Source of the DNA: Fundidesulfovibrio soli
GTDB taxonomy: Bacteria > Desulfobacterota > Desulfovibrionia > Desulfovibrionales > Desulfovibrionaceae
DNA length: 64,000 bases
Assembly: GCF_022808695.1 (NCBI RefSeq)
Contig: NZ_JAKZKW010000008.1
Span: forward strand, 1 to 64,000
Direction of reading: 5' to 3'
Shown here piece after piece: positions 7,730 to 17,372 of this stretch. The position numbers were made by a program, and so were the translations under genes. Below the pieces are notes generated by a model, which worked only from the letters and a program-made list of their open reading frames with translations, was not told the origin of the DNA and searched no databases. Each line of letters starts with the position of its first letter. Positions within the stretch are counted from its first letter, which is position 1.

Positions 7730-8792
7730 TGGACTCGGTGAGCGAGCACGCGCGCAGTTCGGCAGGCAGCACCGACCAGGTGTAAGTCTCCACCTCCAGG
7801 GGCGTTTGCGGGTCGAACCTTGGCAGGGCCTCCTGGAGGAACCCCTGGGTGCTCAGGCACTCTGGCAGCTCGGCCAGAAAAACCGGCAGGTGGAAATGCA
7901 CCCGCCAGCTCTCCACATCGTAGCGGCCGCCCGCAAGGGCCTGGGGCAGGTCGTCCAGGCGCAGAAGCTCGCCATTGGAACGTCTGCCCACGGCCTGGTG
8001 CAGGTACACGGGTTCGTCGAACCGGGCCAGCCTGTCCAGGCAGCCCGATTCCAGGTGCAGGGCCGAAGAAACCTGGACGTGGCCGATGGGCACGGCGTTG
8101 TCCGCCAACAGGGTCAGGGAGGCCGCCGGGTCCTCGAACTGGAGGGCCTGGTGGCAGCAGTCGTAGCAGACGGCCAGGTAGGGCGAGAGGCTCGGCGGGG
8201 CCTCGAAGCGCCGGAAGAAATCGACCACGTCCACTGTGGTCTCCAGCAGGCAGCCGGGCTCGGGCTCCAGGGACAGGCGGATCAGTTTGCCGGTGCGCTG
8301 GGCTACGGCGTCCAGATGCTCCAGAGCCTGGCGCAAGTGCCGGAAGGCCAGGCCCTCCTGGCCCGGATCGAAGCCGTCCCGGAAGCCCAGGGGAACCGTG
8401 GAGATGGACCCCGGGCCGGCGTCCGATCCGTCGTCCGGCAGCCACCAGCCAAGCAGGTCGGCCAGGCGCTTGGTGTAGGCCAGACGCTCGGGGTCGCGCC
8501 AGTCCGGCAGGTACACCCCGGCCTTGACCGGGACATGATGGAACCGGCCGTAGGGGAAGCCGTTCAGCGTGCGCACGTACAGCCCCGACAGCGCGAGCCA
8601 GTGGCGGAAGCGTTCCGCCTCCCGGATGTCCAGTTCCAGGCTGGCCTGGCCCGACACCCGGAGTCCGACGGGAAAAGGCTCATCCGGGGACAGTGCGGCC
8701 TTTACCGCCAGGGTGTGGTTCTCCAGGCTTGCCAGGGTCTGCGCCCAGGATTCGCCGGGGTGGATGTTTGTGCAGTACGTCACCGCCGACAT
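7629..8792 (-). CDS. eboE: EboE-like metabolite traffic protein (TIM-barrel, xylose-isomerase-like)
   Basis: 387 residues. The start LTYCTNIHPGESW-type motif (here VTYCTNIHPGESWAQ), then LRVSGQASLEL, LNGFPYGRFH, and LSLEPEPGCLLETTVDVVDF are the recognisable features of EboE. Ebo proteins are known from cyanobacterial work to support transport of prenylated or indolic metabolite precursors to the periplasm. The biochemical role is not established. It overlaps eboD by 13 bp, so the two form one unit. The last roughly 25 residues (proline/glycine-rich) are read antisense to rpiB and look like a non-native extension. Confidence 0.75.
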   Translation of the reverse strand: MSAVTYCTNIHPGESWAQTLASLENHTLAVKAALSPDEPFPVGLRVSGQASLELDIREAERFRHWLALSGLYVRTLNGFPYGRFHHVPVKAGVYLPDWRDPERLAYTKRLADLLGWWLPDDGSDAGPGSISTVPLGFRDGFDPGQEGLAFRHLRQALEHLDAVAQRTGKLIRLSLEPEPGCLLETTVDVVDFFRRFEAPPSLSPYLAVCYDCCHQALQFEDPAASLTLLADNAVPIGHVQVSSALHLESGCLDRLARFDEPVYLHQAVGRRSNGELLRLDDLPQALAGGRYDVESWRVHFHLPVFLAELPECLSTQGFLQEALPRFDPQTPLEVETYTWSVLPAELRACSLTESIIREISWVEAHRRPGRTPGPPPWPACAGGAPPR

Positions 8793-9952
8793 GCGCGCTC
8801 CCTGCCCAATCCTGCCGCGTATTGGCCCAGCCGGGCGATGGCCCGGCGCATGAGCCCTGCGTCCACCCGGTCGACCTCCACGCGGGAGCCCGGGGCGGTG
8901 ATCAGGCTCAAGGCCAATTCGCCCCCCAGATGTTCCCGGAAGGATGCCAGGGCCGCGTCCACGTCCAACGCGTCCAGGTGAGGGCTCCAGAGGGCGAAGC
9001 CCATATCCGTGAGGACTTCCAGGATGTCGTCCAGGTCGGCCTCCGCCAGCAGCCCCGCCAAGTGGGAGTAGACGCTGTCCAGAGCCACGCCCACGCCCAC
9101 GGCGTCGCCGTGTGACAAGGTCCAGCCGCTGAGTTCCTCCAGGGCGTGGGCGCTCCAGTGGCCGAAATCCAGGGGCCGGGAGGAGCCCAACTCGAAGGGG
9201 TCGCCCGCACCGGCGATGTGCTCCAGGTGGAGCACGGCGCAGCGCTCTACGGCCTCCTCAACGGCGTTGGACTCCAATGCGCCCAGGCTGTGGCGCAACT
9301 GGAACAGGCGCTCGAAGAACGCCCGGTCCCTGATCAGGGCCACCTTCACGGCCTCCGACAAGCCGGTCCGGCGTTCCGCCGGGGCCAGGCCATCCAGCAG
9401 GCTGAAATCATTGATCACGGCGTAGGGCGGTGCGAACGCTCCCAGGAGATTCTTGCGTCCGAACCAGTTGATGCCGTTTTTTACCCCGACGCCAGCGTCG
9501 TTCTGGGCCAGTGTGGTGGACGGCAGGCGGATCAGGCGCACCCCCCGGTGGGCGGTGGCCGCCGCGAAGCCCACGGCGTCCAGCACGGCCCCGCCGCCCA
9601 GGACCGCCACGAACGATTGGCGGCACAGCCCGCGCTGGACGATCAGTTCCAGAACCTGGTGCACCAGGTCCATGCCGTCCTTTGCCTGTTCGCCTCCCCG
9701 GACCACCAGGGGGTCGCCGGCCAGGGCGATGGTCTCGCGGTGATGCCGAACATAGTCCTTGAATCGTCCGATCAGGCCGGGAAAGGCGCGCACGGGGCCA
9801 TCGTCCAGGACCGCGGCCAGCTTATGGGGGCCGGGTCCGGCCTGGGCCACGGCATCGCGCAGGGCGGGATTGGCCGGGTCCAGAGCCTGGCGTGTAAACA
9901 CGACGGGGTAGCCGTGGGTGACGCTGAATGATTCTCGGAATGTGCTGGTCAT
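8780..9952 (-). CDS. eboD: 3-dehydroquinate synthase-like protein (EboD-like)
   Basis: 390 residues of the AroB/sugar-phosphate cyclase superfamily. NAD and substrate motifs are VLGGGAVLDAVGFAAAT, LPSTTLAQNDAGVGVKNG, GRKNLLGAF and TGLSEAVKVALIRD. The metal ligands are present: Glu in GLSEAVK, His in DFGHWSAHALEE, and His in LSHGDAVGVG. It diverges from housekeeping AroB (GHW for GHT, HGD for HGE). The partner eboE overlaps its 3' end. The pair, without eboA, B or F, suggests a reduced ebo module. AroB proper, or another cyclitol synthase, is the alternative. Confidence 0.72.
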   Translation of the reverse strand: MTSTFRESFSVTHGYPVVFTRQALDPANPALRDAVAQAGPGPHKLAAVLDDGPVRAFPGLIGRFKDYVRHHRETIALAGDPLVVRGGEQAKDGMDLVHQVLELIVQRGLCRQSFVAVLGGGAVLDAVGFAAATAHRGVRLIRLPSTTLAQNDAGVGVKNGINWFGRKNLLGAFAPPYAVINDFSLLDGLAPAERRTGLSEAVKVALIRDRAFFERLFQLRHSLGALESNAVEEAVERCAVLHLEHIAGAGDPFELGSSRPLDFGHWSAHALEELSGWTLSHGDAVGVGVALDSVYSHLAGLLAEADLDDILEVLTDMGFALWSPHLDALDVDAALASFREHLGGELALSLITAPGSRVEVDRVDAGLMRRAIARLGQYAAGLGRERACRR

Positions 9953-10200
9953 ATGAGTCCCGATGGTTGCATGATACCGGGCGGATGCCGTTCGCGAGGG
10001 CGGCGGCCCGCCGTCCGCGAGGGGGGTCAGCTCATGGGCGGACCTGGCATAGTCTTCTTTGTAGGTGGCGTGGGGTGGTTCGTCAATTCTTCGACAAGTT
10101 TTCGCGGGGTTGTTGAATTGCCGCTCACGATCACCTAGTATGGTGCATCATCCGATTCTCGCTTGAAGGGCAGTACCGGCCCGGTGCGGGAAGGGAGACC
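9953..10200. promoter_or_regulatory. Divergent intergenic region between eboD and nuoA
   Basis: 248 bases that must hold the promoters for the eboDE unit (leftward) and the 14-kb nuo operon (rightward). GC-rich GGCGGCCCGCC-type blocks lie near 10001. An AGGGAG ribosome site precedes nuoA. No consensus promoter or regulator site could be fixed by eye. Confidence 0.4.
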
Positions 10201-10656
10201 ATGGGTATGTCTGAGTTCACTCCGCTGATCCCGGCCTTTTCCCCCTGGGAGCCTTCGGGACTGTCCCTGAGCGTCTTCGGAGCGCTTGTCCTCGGGCTGA
10301 TGGGTGCGATGCTCTTCCTCGCGGGCTGGCTCGGGGTCAAGATGCCGGGCGGCGAGAAGCGCCGGGCCTACGAATGCGGCGTCATCCCTACCGGAACCGG
10401 CAGCTTCCGCTATCCCGTCCCCTTTTTCCTCACGGCCGTTTTCTTCCTCATTTTCGATGTGGAGACCGTCTACATCGTCTCCTGGGCCCTGGCCTGGGAC
10501 ACGGCCGGGCTGCCGGGCCTGATCCGCATGGGCGGGTTTATCCTGATCCTCGGCTTTGGCCTGGCTTACGCCTGGCGCAAGGGCGGCCTGGAGCCTGAGC
10601 GGGGCTTCGGCCCGGATCGGAGCCCCACACCCGGAAGCGGGGAGGACGCCCGATGA
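10201..10656 (+). CDS. nuoA: NADH-quinone oxidoreductase subunit A (NuoA)
   Basis: 151 residues with three transmembrane helices and the NuoA signatures YECGVIPTG and [18 protein letters not shown]. It is part of the membrane arm near the quinone tunnel of complex I. The start is the ATG at 10201, five bases after AGGGAG. It overlaps the next gene by 4 bp (ATGA), beginning a chain of overlapping starts that runs to nuoN. The C-terminal 25 residues are a polar tail. Confidence 0.93.
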   Translation: MGMSEFTPLIPAFSPWEPSGLSLSVFGALVLGLMGAMLFLAGWLGVKMPGGEKRRAYECGVIPTGTGSFRYPVPFFLTAVFFLIFDVETVYIVSWALAWDTAGLPGLIRMGGFILILGFGLAYAWRKGGLEPERGFGPDRSPTPGSGEDAR

Positions 10657-13025
10657 GCGGTCCGCAGGATATGGCCCTGAACGGCCTGGACATCGTCATC
10701 AATTGGTCCAGAAAGAACAGCCTCTGGCCCTTGTTCTTCGGGCTGTCGTGCTGTTTCGTGGAGGAAGCCGCGGCCTTCACCTCCCGCTATGACATCGCCC
10801 GTTTCGGCTCGGAGGTGTTTCGGGGTTCGCCCCGCCAGGCCGACGTGCTCATCGTCTCCGGCACCTTGTTCAAGAAAGTGGCCCCGGTGGCACTCCGGCT
10901 CTACGAGCAGATGTCCAGCCCCAAATGGGTCATCTCCATGGGCTCTTGCTCCAATTCAGGGGGCATGTACGACGTCTATTCCGTGGTCCAGGGCACGGAC
11001 CAGATCATCCCCGTGGACGTATATATTCCCGGCTGCCCGCCCCGGCCCGAGGCGGTGTTCGACGGGCTCCTGCGCCTACAGGAGATGATAGCCGCGGGCG
11101 AGCGCCCGGCCCGGCCCGTCCTCGGCCTCGCGGGGGGCAGCCAGGGCGGCAGGGAGGGCGTGCTGACGGACGGGGTGGACAAATGCCGCGATCCTCGCGG
11201 GCCGGGCTATGCGGGCATCCCCGTGCGGGGCACCCCTGCCACGGAGCCCTGGTTCCGGGAGAGCAGGGCGGACCTGATGTGGACCCCGCCCGCGCCCGTC
11301 CATGAAATCTCCACGCCGGAGCTCGGCCAGGCCAGGAGCCTTGCCGCGCTCTTCGGCCAGGACGCGGCCCTGGAGCCCGCCTCCACGGACATGCCCACGT
11401 ACCGGGTTCCGAAGAAGCGTATCATCGATGTGCTGCGCCACCTCAAGACCCAGTCAGCCCCGCGCTACGCCCGCCTGGAGGACTTGACCGCCGTGGACGA
11501 GACGGCCAGGCGGCAGCGCCCGGAGAACGATTACACCCTGGTCTACACCCTGCGCTCCCTGGAGGACGCGAGCCTGCTGCGCCTGAAGGTCCCTCTGGCC
11601 GGAGGGAGCCCGCAGGCCCCGAGCGTCACGACGGTCTGGCCCTCGGCCTCCTGGTACGAGCGCGAAGTGCGGGACATGTTCGGCATCGCCTTCGAGGGCC
11701 TGGCCAACCCGCGCTCCCTGCTCCTGCCGCCGGGCTGGGAGGGCCACCCGCTGCGCAAGGGCTACCAGGGCCGGGCTACCGCCATGCCCCCCTTCACCTC
11801 CCGGGAGGCCCGGAGAATGGAGCCCGTGGACGCGGGCGAACTGTTCGCGGGGAGGGACCATGCGGGCGAGTACCTGCTCAATTTCGGCCCCCACCACTAC
11901 GCCACCCACGGCGTATTCCGGTACGTGCTGGCCCTGCAAGGCGAAACCATCACGGACATGGAGATGGACATAGGGTACCACCACCGGGGCGTGGAGAAGA
12001 TCGGGGAGCGCCAGACCTGGCACCAGTTCATCCCCTACACTGACCGCGTGGACTACCTGGTGGGGCTGGCCAACAACTTCACCTACCTGACCGCCCTGGA
12101 GGAGCTGGCCGGGGTCCAGGTTCCGGAGCGGGCCCAGTACATCCGCGTCATGCTGGCCGAACTGTTCCGGCTTTCCAATCATCTGGTCTGGTTCGGAACC
12201 TTCGTTCAGGATCTCGGAATGATGAGCCCGGTCTTCTACGCCTTCCGGGAGCGCGAACAGATCCTGGACATCGTGGAGTTCATCACCGGCGGGCGCATGC
12301 ACCCTTCCTGGTTCCGCATCGGGGGCGTGGCCATGGACCTGCCTTCCGGCTGGAAGGACATGGTGCTGGAATTCGTGCGCGTATTCCCGGACAGGCTCAA
12401 GCAGTACCACGCGGCGGTCACCGGCAACCCCATCGTGCGGGCCAGGACCAGGGGCGTCGGCCGCCTGAAGCTGTCGGACGCGGTGGACTGGGGCGTGAGC
12501 GGCCCCAACCTGCGGGCCTGCGGCCTGGAGTGGGATTTGCGCCGCACGGCGCCGTACGGCGCCTATCCTGACTTCGATTTCGATATCCCCACGGATACCG
12601 GCGGCGACTGCTACGCCCGCTACCTGGTGCGTATGGAGGAGATGCGCCAGAGCCTGCGCATTATCGAGCAGGCCGCCGCGCGCATGCCCGAGGGGCGCTA
12701 CGTAGCCGGCGACAGCCGCTACGGGCTGCCTGAGAATAAGGCCGCCCTGAAGGACATCGAGAGCCTCATCCATCATTTCGTCAACGTCACCCGTGGGCCG
12801 CGCTTGCCCGAGGGCGAGGTCTACCGGGCCACGGAATCGCCCCGGGGCGAGCAAGGCTACTACCTCGTCAGCGACGGTGGCTGCGCGGCCTACCGCATGC
12901 GCCTGCGCACGCCGGGGTTCGCCAACCTCCAGGCCGTGCCGCTCATGTCCGTGGGCGGCAGGCTGGCCGATTTCGTGGCCGTGCTGGGCTCCATAGATTA
13001 CGTACTGCCGGACATTGACCGCTAG
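10653..13025 (+). CDS. nuoBCD: Fused NADH-quinone oxidoreductase subunits B, C and D (NuoBCD)
   Basis: 790 residues in one frame. About 1-155 is NuoB with the four N2-cluster cysteines: CC at 33-34, C99 in [13 protein letters not shown], and C128 in YIPGCPP. A linker of about 90 residues follows. About 250-380 is NuoC ([25 protein letters not shown]). About 395-790 is NuoD ([25 protein letters not shown], closing [14 protein letters not shown]). NuoB, C and D are adjacent in the connecting fragment where N2 passes electrons to quinone, so the fusion is structurally sensible. NuoCD fusions are common, triple fusions uncommon. No internal stop or frameshift is seen. Confidence 0.95.
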   Translation: MSGPQDMALNGLDIVINWSRKNSLWPLFFGLSCCFVEEAAAFTSRYDIARFGSEVFRGSPRQADVLIVSGTLFKKVAPVALRLYEQMSSPKWVISMGSCSNSGGMYDVYSVVQGTDQIIPVDVYIPGCPPRPEAVFDGLLRLQEMIAAGERPARPVLGLAGGSQGGREGVLTDGVDKCRDPRGPGYAGIPVRGTPATEPWFRESRADLMWTPPAPVHEISTPELGQARSLAALFGQDAALEPASTDMPTYRVPKKRIIDVLRHLKTQSAPRYARLEDLTAVDETARRQRPENDYTLVYTLRSLEDASLLRLKVPLAGGSPQAPSVTTVWPSASWYEREVRDMFGIAFEGLANPRSLLLPPGWEGHPLRKGYQGRATAMPPFTSREARRMEPVDAGELFAGRDHAGEYLLNFGPHHYATHGVFRYVLALQGETITDMEMDIGYHHRGVEKIGERQTWHQFIPYTDRVDYLVGLANNFTYLTALEELAGVQVPERAQYIRVMLAELFRLSNHLVWFGTFVQDLGMMSPVFYAFREREQILDIVEFITGGRMHPSWFRIGGVAMDLPSGWKDMVLEFVRVFPDRLKQYHAAVTGNPIVRARTRGVGRLKLSDAVDWGVSGPNLRACGLEWDLRRTAPYGAYPDFDFDIPTDTGGDCYARYLVRMEEMRQSLRIIEQAAARMPEGRYVAGDSRYGLPENKAALKDIESLIHHFVNVTRGPRLPEGEVYRATESPRGEQGYYLVSDGGCAAYRMRLRTPGFANLQAVPLMSVGGRLADFVAVLGSIDYVLPDIDR

Positions 13026-13033
13026 GAGTGCAC

Positions 13034-13528
13034 ATGCAGCTCGAAGAACTCAAAAACAAGCTCCAGCAGGAGGTCAGCAAAGCCGAATTCCCCAGGGAAC
13101 ACGCCATCGACGTGCTGTACGCGCTGCAAAACCACTACGGCTACCTCTGCGACGAGGCCATGGCGGATGCCTCCTGGATTCTGGGCATGACCCTCCTGGA
13201 GTTGGAGGAACTGGCCACCTTCTACGACTTCCTCTACCGGCGTCCCGTGGGTCGGCACATCCTTCACGTCTGCGACGGGGTGGTCTGCTGGATGTACCAT
13301 CAGTACTCGCTCCTGGACCACCTGTGCCGCAAGCTCGGCGTCGGCCCGGGCCAGACCACCGAGGACGGGCTGTTCACCGTGCTTCCGGCCGGATGCGTGG
13401 GCAACTGCCACCAGGCCCCGGCCATGCTGGTGAACGGCCGTTTCTACGGCGGGCTGACCCCGGAAAAGATCGACACCATCCTGGACGATCTGCGCGTCTC
13501 CCATGAAGAGCTGGCGGTCTGCCGATGA
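13034..13528 (+). CDS. nuoE: NADH-quinone oxidoreductase subunit E (NuoE), 2Fe-2S thioredoxin-fold
   Basis: 164 residues from the ATG at 13034. The in-frame GTG at 13028 overlaps the AGGAG ribosome site and is unlikely to be the start. The [2Fe-2S] N1a ligands are C80 and C85 (HVCDGVVCW) and C121 and C125 (GCVGNCHQAP). It belongs to the NADH-oxidising module with NuoF and NuoG, so this is a true NADH complex I and not an 11-subunit ferredoxin-type enzyme. It overlaps nuoF by 4 bp. Confidence 0.93.
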   Translation: MQLEELKNKLQQEVSKAEFPREHAIDVLYALQNHYGYLCDEAMADASWILGMTLLELEELATFYDFLYRRPVGRHILHVCDGVVCWMYHQYSLLDHLCRKLGVGPGQTTEDGLFTVLPAGCVGNCHQAPAMLVNGRFYGGLTPEKIDTILDDLRVSHEELAVCR

Positions 13529-14892
13529 ACGCCCCCTTCAGCCCCATCCTGCTGCGCAACCGCCGTCCCGACGGGCCGGTCCCCTTCGATGAGTATCGCG
13601 CAAACGGCGGCTACGAGGCCCTCCTGGCCACGGTCGGCAAGCGCGATCCAGGGGAGGTCCAGGCAATGGTCCTGGAGGCCAACCTGCGCGGGCGGGGCGG
13701 GGCCGGCTTCCCGGCGGGCCGCAAGTGGCAGAGCGTGCCCAAGGGGCACAAGGGGCCGAAATTCGTCCTGCCCAACACCGACGAGATGGAGCCTGGCTCC
13801 TTCAAGGACCGCATCCTGGTCGGAGCGGATCCGCACATGGTCATCGAAGGGGTTCTGCTCTGCGCCTACGCGGTGGGGGCGGAACACGGCATCTTCTTCG
13901 TCAGGCCCTCCTACGAGATGGACGCCGAACTCATGGAGAGGGAACTTGAGATCGCTCGCTCCGCGGGATTTCTGGGCAGAAACATCCTGGGCAGCGGGTT
14001 CGATTTCGACATGGTGGTGCACCGCAGCGCGGGGCGCTACATCTGCGGCGAGGCATCAGCCCAGATCAACGCCATCTCGGGCCTGCGCCCCAACCCGCGC
14101 AAGGGCGGGCCGCGCATGGCCGTGAGCGGGTTGTGGGGGCGGCCCACCGTGGTGAACAATGTGGAGACCCTGGCCTGCCTGCCCGGCATAGTGCAAAACG
14201 GCCCGCAATGGTTCAAGAATCTTGCTCGCACCCCCACGGGCTCAGGGTCCAAACTCTATTCCGTCTGCGGGCCGGTCGCCCGGCCCGAGTGCTACGAACT
14301 GCCCATGGGCACCCCCCTGCGGGAGATACTTTTCGAGCACGCCGGGGGCATGCTTCCCGGGCGCACCTTCAAGGCCTGTTTGCCGGGCGGGGCCTCCACC
14401 TCCTTCCTGCCCGCGCGCCACCTGGACGTGCCCATGGATTTCGACGCCCTGAAGGCCATCGGCCAGCGGCTCGGCACCGGCTGCATCATCGTGTTCGACG
14501 AGGAAACCTGCCTGGTGGGGGCCACCCTGAACATGATCGACTTCTTCGCCAGGGAGTCCTGCGGTTGGTGCACTCCCTGCCGCGAAGGCCTGCCTTTCAT
14601 CCGCAATATCCTGTACCAGATCGAATCCGGCCAGGGACGCGAAGAGCACATCGGCATGCTCAGGCAAATGGGCCACCACATGCGCCACGCGTACTGCGCC
14701 CTGGCCCCGGGCGCCGCGGCGCCGCTGCTCGGGCTGCTGGATTTCTTCGAGGACGAGGTGCGCGAGCACATCCGCCACAGGAGTTGCCCCTTCGGCGCCG
14801 TGGCCCCGACGCCCCGGGGCAAGCCTTGCGCCCCCGGACCGGTCACCTTCGGCCCGACGCCATGCCGGGAGGGACTGTCATGCCGGATCTGA
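13525..14892 (+). CDS. nuoF: NADH-quinone oxidoreductase subunit F (NuoF), FMN and NADH binding
   Basis: 455 residues. GRGGAGFPAGRKW is the FMN/NADH-binding loop, NTDEMEPGSFKDR follows, and the N3 [4Fe-4S] ligands lie in ESCGWCTPCREG plus a later Cys in MRHAYCALAPG. It oxidises NADH and hands electrons through N3 to NuoG. The C-terminal 35 residues (after HRSCPFG) are a proline-rich tail that overlaps the start of nuoG by 13 bp. Confidence 0.94.
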   Translation: MNAPFSPILLRNRRPDGPVPFDEYRANGGYEALLATVGKRDPGEVQAMVLEANLRGRGGAGFPAGRKWQSVPKGHKGPKFVLPNTDEMEPGSFKDRILVGADPHMVIEGVLLCAYAVGAEHGIFFVRPSYEMDAELMERELEIARSAGFLGRNILGSGFDFDMVVHRSAGRYICGEASAQINAISGLRPNPRKGGPRMAVSGLWGRPTVVNNVETLACLPGIVQNGPQWFKNLARTPTGSGSKLYSVCGPVARPECYELPMGTPLREILFEHAGGMLPGRTFKACLPGGASTSFLPARHLDVPMDFDALKAIGQRLGTGCIIVFDEETCLVGATLNMIDFFARESCGWCTPCREGLPFIRNILYQIESGQGREEHIGMLRQMGHHMRHAYCALAPGAAAPLLGLLDFFEDEVREHIRHRSCPFGAVAPTPRGKPCAPGPVTFGPTPCREGLSCRI

Positions 14893-17372
14893 TCATCGAC
14901 AAGCGCCCGGTGAGCGTTCCCGAAGGGACATCGGTCATCGAGGCGGCCGAGCGCCTGGGGATCATGATCCCCAGGTTCTGCTGGCACAAGGCCCTCAAGG
15001 TGGCCGGGGCCTGCCGCATGTGCGCCGTGATGTTCCTGGAGGGGCCTGTGAAGGGCCTGGATATGAGCTGCTCCGTCCTGGCCGCCGCCGGCATGGTGGT
15101 TTCCACGGACCACCCCGAAGCCGTGGATTTCCGCCGCCACATCATCGAGTGGCTGATGGTCAACCATCCCCACGACTGCCCGGTCTGCGACGAGGGAGGC
15201 CACTGCCTTCTCCAGGACGAGACCATCTCCGGCAACCACTGCCTGAGGCGCTATGCCGGGCGCAAGCGGACCTACCAGGACCAGTACCTGGGACCCTTCG
15301 TGCAGCACGAGATGAACCGCTGCATCCATTGCTACCGCTGCTCCCGTTTCTACCAGGAGGTCGCGGGCGGGCGTGATTTCGGCCCATTGCAGATCGCCAA
15401 CCGGGTCTATTTCGGCCGCTACGAGGACGGGCGACTGGAGAGCGCGTTCTCGGGAAACATGGTGGACCTCTGCCCGACAGGCGTGCTCACGGACAAGACG
15501 GCCCGCTTCAAGGCCCGGCGCTGGGACCTTGAGCGCGCCCCCTCGGTCTGCCCGCACTGTTCACTGGGCTGCAACACCACGGTCGCGGCACGCTACCGCG
15601 AGGTGCTGCGCGTCGAGGCCAGGCTGAACGAGGCGGTCAACGGCTATTTCCTGTGCGACCGGGGCCGCTTCTCCCACGGTTTTTCCAGCCTGCCCGGACG
15701 CCCCCGCCGGGCCTGCGCCGACGGCAAGGAAACAACCATGCCCCAGGCTTTGGCCCAGGCCGCCGAGCGGCTCCGGGTTGTTGCCGCGCGTCATGGACCC
15801 CAGGCCGTGGCCTGCCTCAGCTCGTGCAGGGCCACCCTGGAGACGCTGGGAGCCCTGGCGGGATTGGCTGACGCCGCGGGTTGGACCGGCCCGGCAGTGT
15901 TCTCCGGCGTTCGCGAGGCCGGGGAGACCATCCATTCGGTAAGGGCGTTGAGCCCGGAGCGGGTCTGCTCCCTGGCGGAGGTGCAGCGCGCCGACGCCGT
16001 GCTCTGCCTGGGCCTCGACCCCCTGGGCGAAGCGCCCATGCTGGCCCTGGCCATGCGCCAGGCCGCCCTGGATGGAGCCCTGGTGCTGGTCGCCGACCCC
16101 AGGCCCGTGGCCCTGCCCTTGCCCTTCGTCCACCTGCCGGTCCATCCCCGCGACCTGTCCGCCTGCCTGGAGGCTCTGACCGCCCTGGCCACACCCGTCC
16201 AGGCTGCTGCGCTCGCGGCGGAAATCCTCCCCCGTCTGCTCCCCGGCTATCCCGGGCTCTGGCCGGTTCTAGAAAAGACGGCTCCGGCCCTGGCCGCCTG
16301 CCGCAGGCCCGTGCTGGCCTGGGGACAGGCCATGCCCGGCGTCGGCACCGGCGCTGGCCCGGGCTCGTGGACGCCCCTGGCTGGGCGGATATCCAAGGCC
16401 GCCGACATCCTGGCCGCCTCCCGGGACGGTTGCAAGCTCCTGCCCGTGTTGCCGGGACCCAACGCCTTCGGGGCCGCCTTGTTGGCCCGGGCATCTTCCG
16501 GCGAGGGGCAGCCGAGCCACGCGGACGTCCTGGCCGGAATCCGCCAGGGCCGGATAAAGGCCGTGCTGGCCGTGGAGTGCGATCCCTTCGACGGGGCGGC
16601 GTTGTCTGAACTGGAGACCCTGGTGGTCCTGGACTGCCTGCCGAGCCGCACGGCGGAACGGGCCGACGTGTTCCTGCCCGCCACCACACTTTTCGAGTCC
16701 GGGGGGACGCTGGCCAACAACGAAGGCCGCCTCCAGTACGCCAGCCCGGTCCATGCCTGCGGTCTTCCGGTGTCCCAGGACGGGGCGGGGGGGCATCCTC
16801 CCCGCGCCTTCGACCGGGCCCTGCCCGGGACCGAACCGCGTCCGGCCTGGGCTATCCTTGAGGAACTGAGGGAAACCCTCGGCTTCCCGGCCTACGGCCA
16901 CCCCTGGGGAGGTGTGGCGACGGCCGTGCCCGCCCTGGCTCATCTGCCCCGCGAGAGCTACCCCTTCGACGGGATGCGTGTCAGCGCCGCGCCCGCATCC
17001 GGCGACGGTTTTCCGGACCAGCTGCAAAAGCCCGACACCTCCGGACGCGGTGGCGATTACGCGGTGGTCTGGGGCGAGGCGCTCTTCGGAACCGAAGAGC
17101 TGGGGAGCTACAGCGAACTCGTGCGCCAGGCGGCGGGTGAGACTTTCGCCTGTCTGGGGGCCGAAGACGCTAAGGGCCTGGGCATCGCCGAAAAGGAGAT
17201 CGTCGTGGTCACCCTGGGCGGCCGGGACGTGGAAGTTGCCGTCAGGATTTTCCCGAACATGCCTGCGGGCGTCATCGTGTTGCCCCGCCTGCGGGGCCTT
17301 GCCGGTCCGTCCGGTCCGGGTCCGGAGTGCGGAACCGCCGCCGTGCGCCGTAAGGCGGGGGGGGCGGTATGA
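14880..17372 (+). CDS. nuoG: NADH-quinone oxidoreductase subunit G (NuoG)
   Basis: 830 residues. The frame is open upstream to 14133, but the ATG at 14880 is chosen because it follows a GGGAGG site and begins the conserved ferredoxin fold MPDLIIDKRPVSVPEG. Clusters visible: N1b [2Fe-2S] (FCWHK, GACRMCAV, SCSV), N5 with the His ligand (HPHDCPVCDEGGHC), N4 (CIHCYRCSRFYQE with a later Cys), and the extra N7-type set CPHCSLGC...CDRG in the molybdopterin-like domain. The molybdopterin-like half lacks a cofactor in the family. It overlaps nuoH by 4 bp. Confidence 0.93.
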   Translation: MPDLIIDKRPVSVPEGTSVIEAAERLGIMIPRFCWHKALKVAGACRMCAVMFLEGPVKGLDMSCSVLAAAGMVVSTDHPEAVDFRRHIIEWLMVNHPHDCPVCDEGGHCLLQDETISGNHCLRRYAGRKRTYQDQYLGPFVQHEMNRCIHCYRCSRFYQEVAGGRDFGPLQIANRVYFGRYEDGRLESAFSGNMVDLCPTGVLTDKTARFKARRWDLERAPSVCPHCSLGCNTTVAARYREVLRVEARLNEAVNGYFLCDRGRFSHGFSSLPGRPRRACADGKETTMPQALAQAAERLRVVAARHGPQAVACLSSCRATLETLGALAGLADAAGWTGPAVFSGVREAGETIHSVRALSPERVCSLAEVQRADAVLCLGLDPLGEAPMLALAMRQAALDGALVLVADPRPVALPLPFVHLPVHPRDLSACLEALTALATPVQAAALAAEILPRLLPGYPGLWPVLEKTAPALAACRRPVLAWGQAMPGVGTGAGPGSWTPLAGRISKAADILAASRDGCKLLPVLPGPNAFGAALLARASSGEGQPSHADVLAGIRQGRIKAVLAVECDPFDGAALSELETLVVLDCLPSRTAERADVFLPATTLFESGGTLANNEGRLQYASPVHACGLPVSQDGAGGHPPRAFDRALPGTEPRPAWAILEELRETLGFPAYGHPWGGVATAVPALAHLPRESYPFDGMRVSAAPASGDGFPDQLQKPDTSGRGGDYAVVWGEALFGTEELGSYSELVRQAAGETFACLGAEDAKGLGIAEKEIVVVTLGGRDVEVAVRIFPNMPAGVIVLPRLRGLAGPSGPGPECGTAAVRRKAGGAV

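Noticed and set aside
11454-12854. 466-codon minus-strand open frame
   Set aside because: Antisense to nuoBCD. Such long shadows are common in GC-rich coding DNA, and no domain was recognised.
14133-14879. Longer open frame upstream of nuoG
   Set aside because: It is a shadow of nuoF in another frame, rich in Arg, Pro and Gly. The conserved ferredoxin fold starts at 14880 with a ribosome site.
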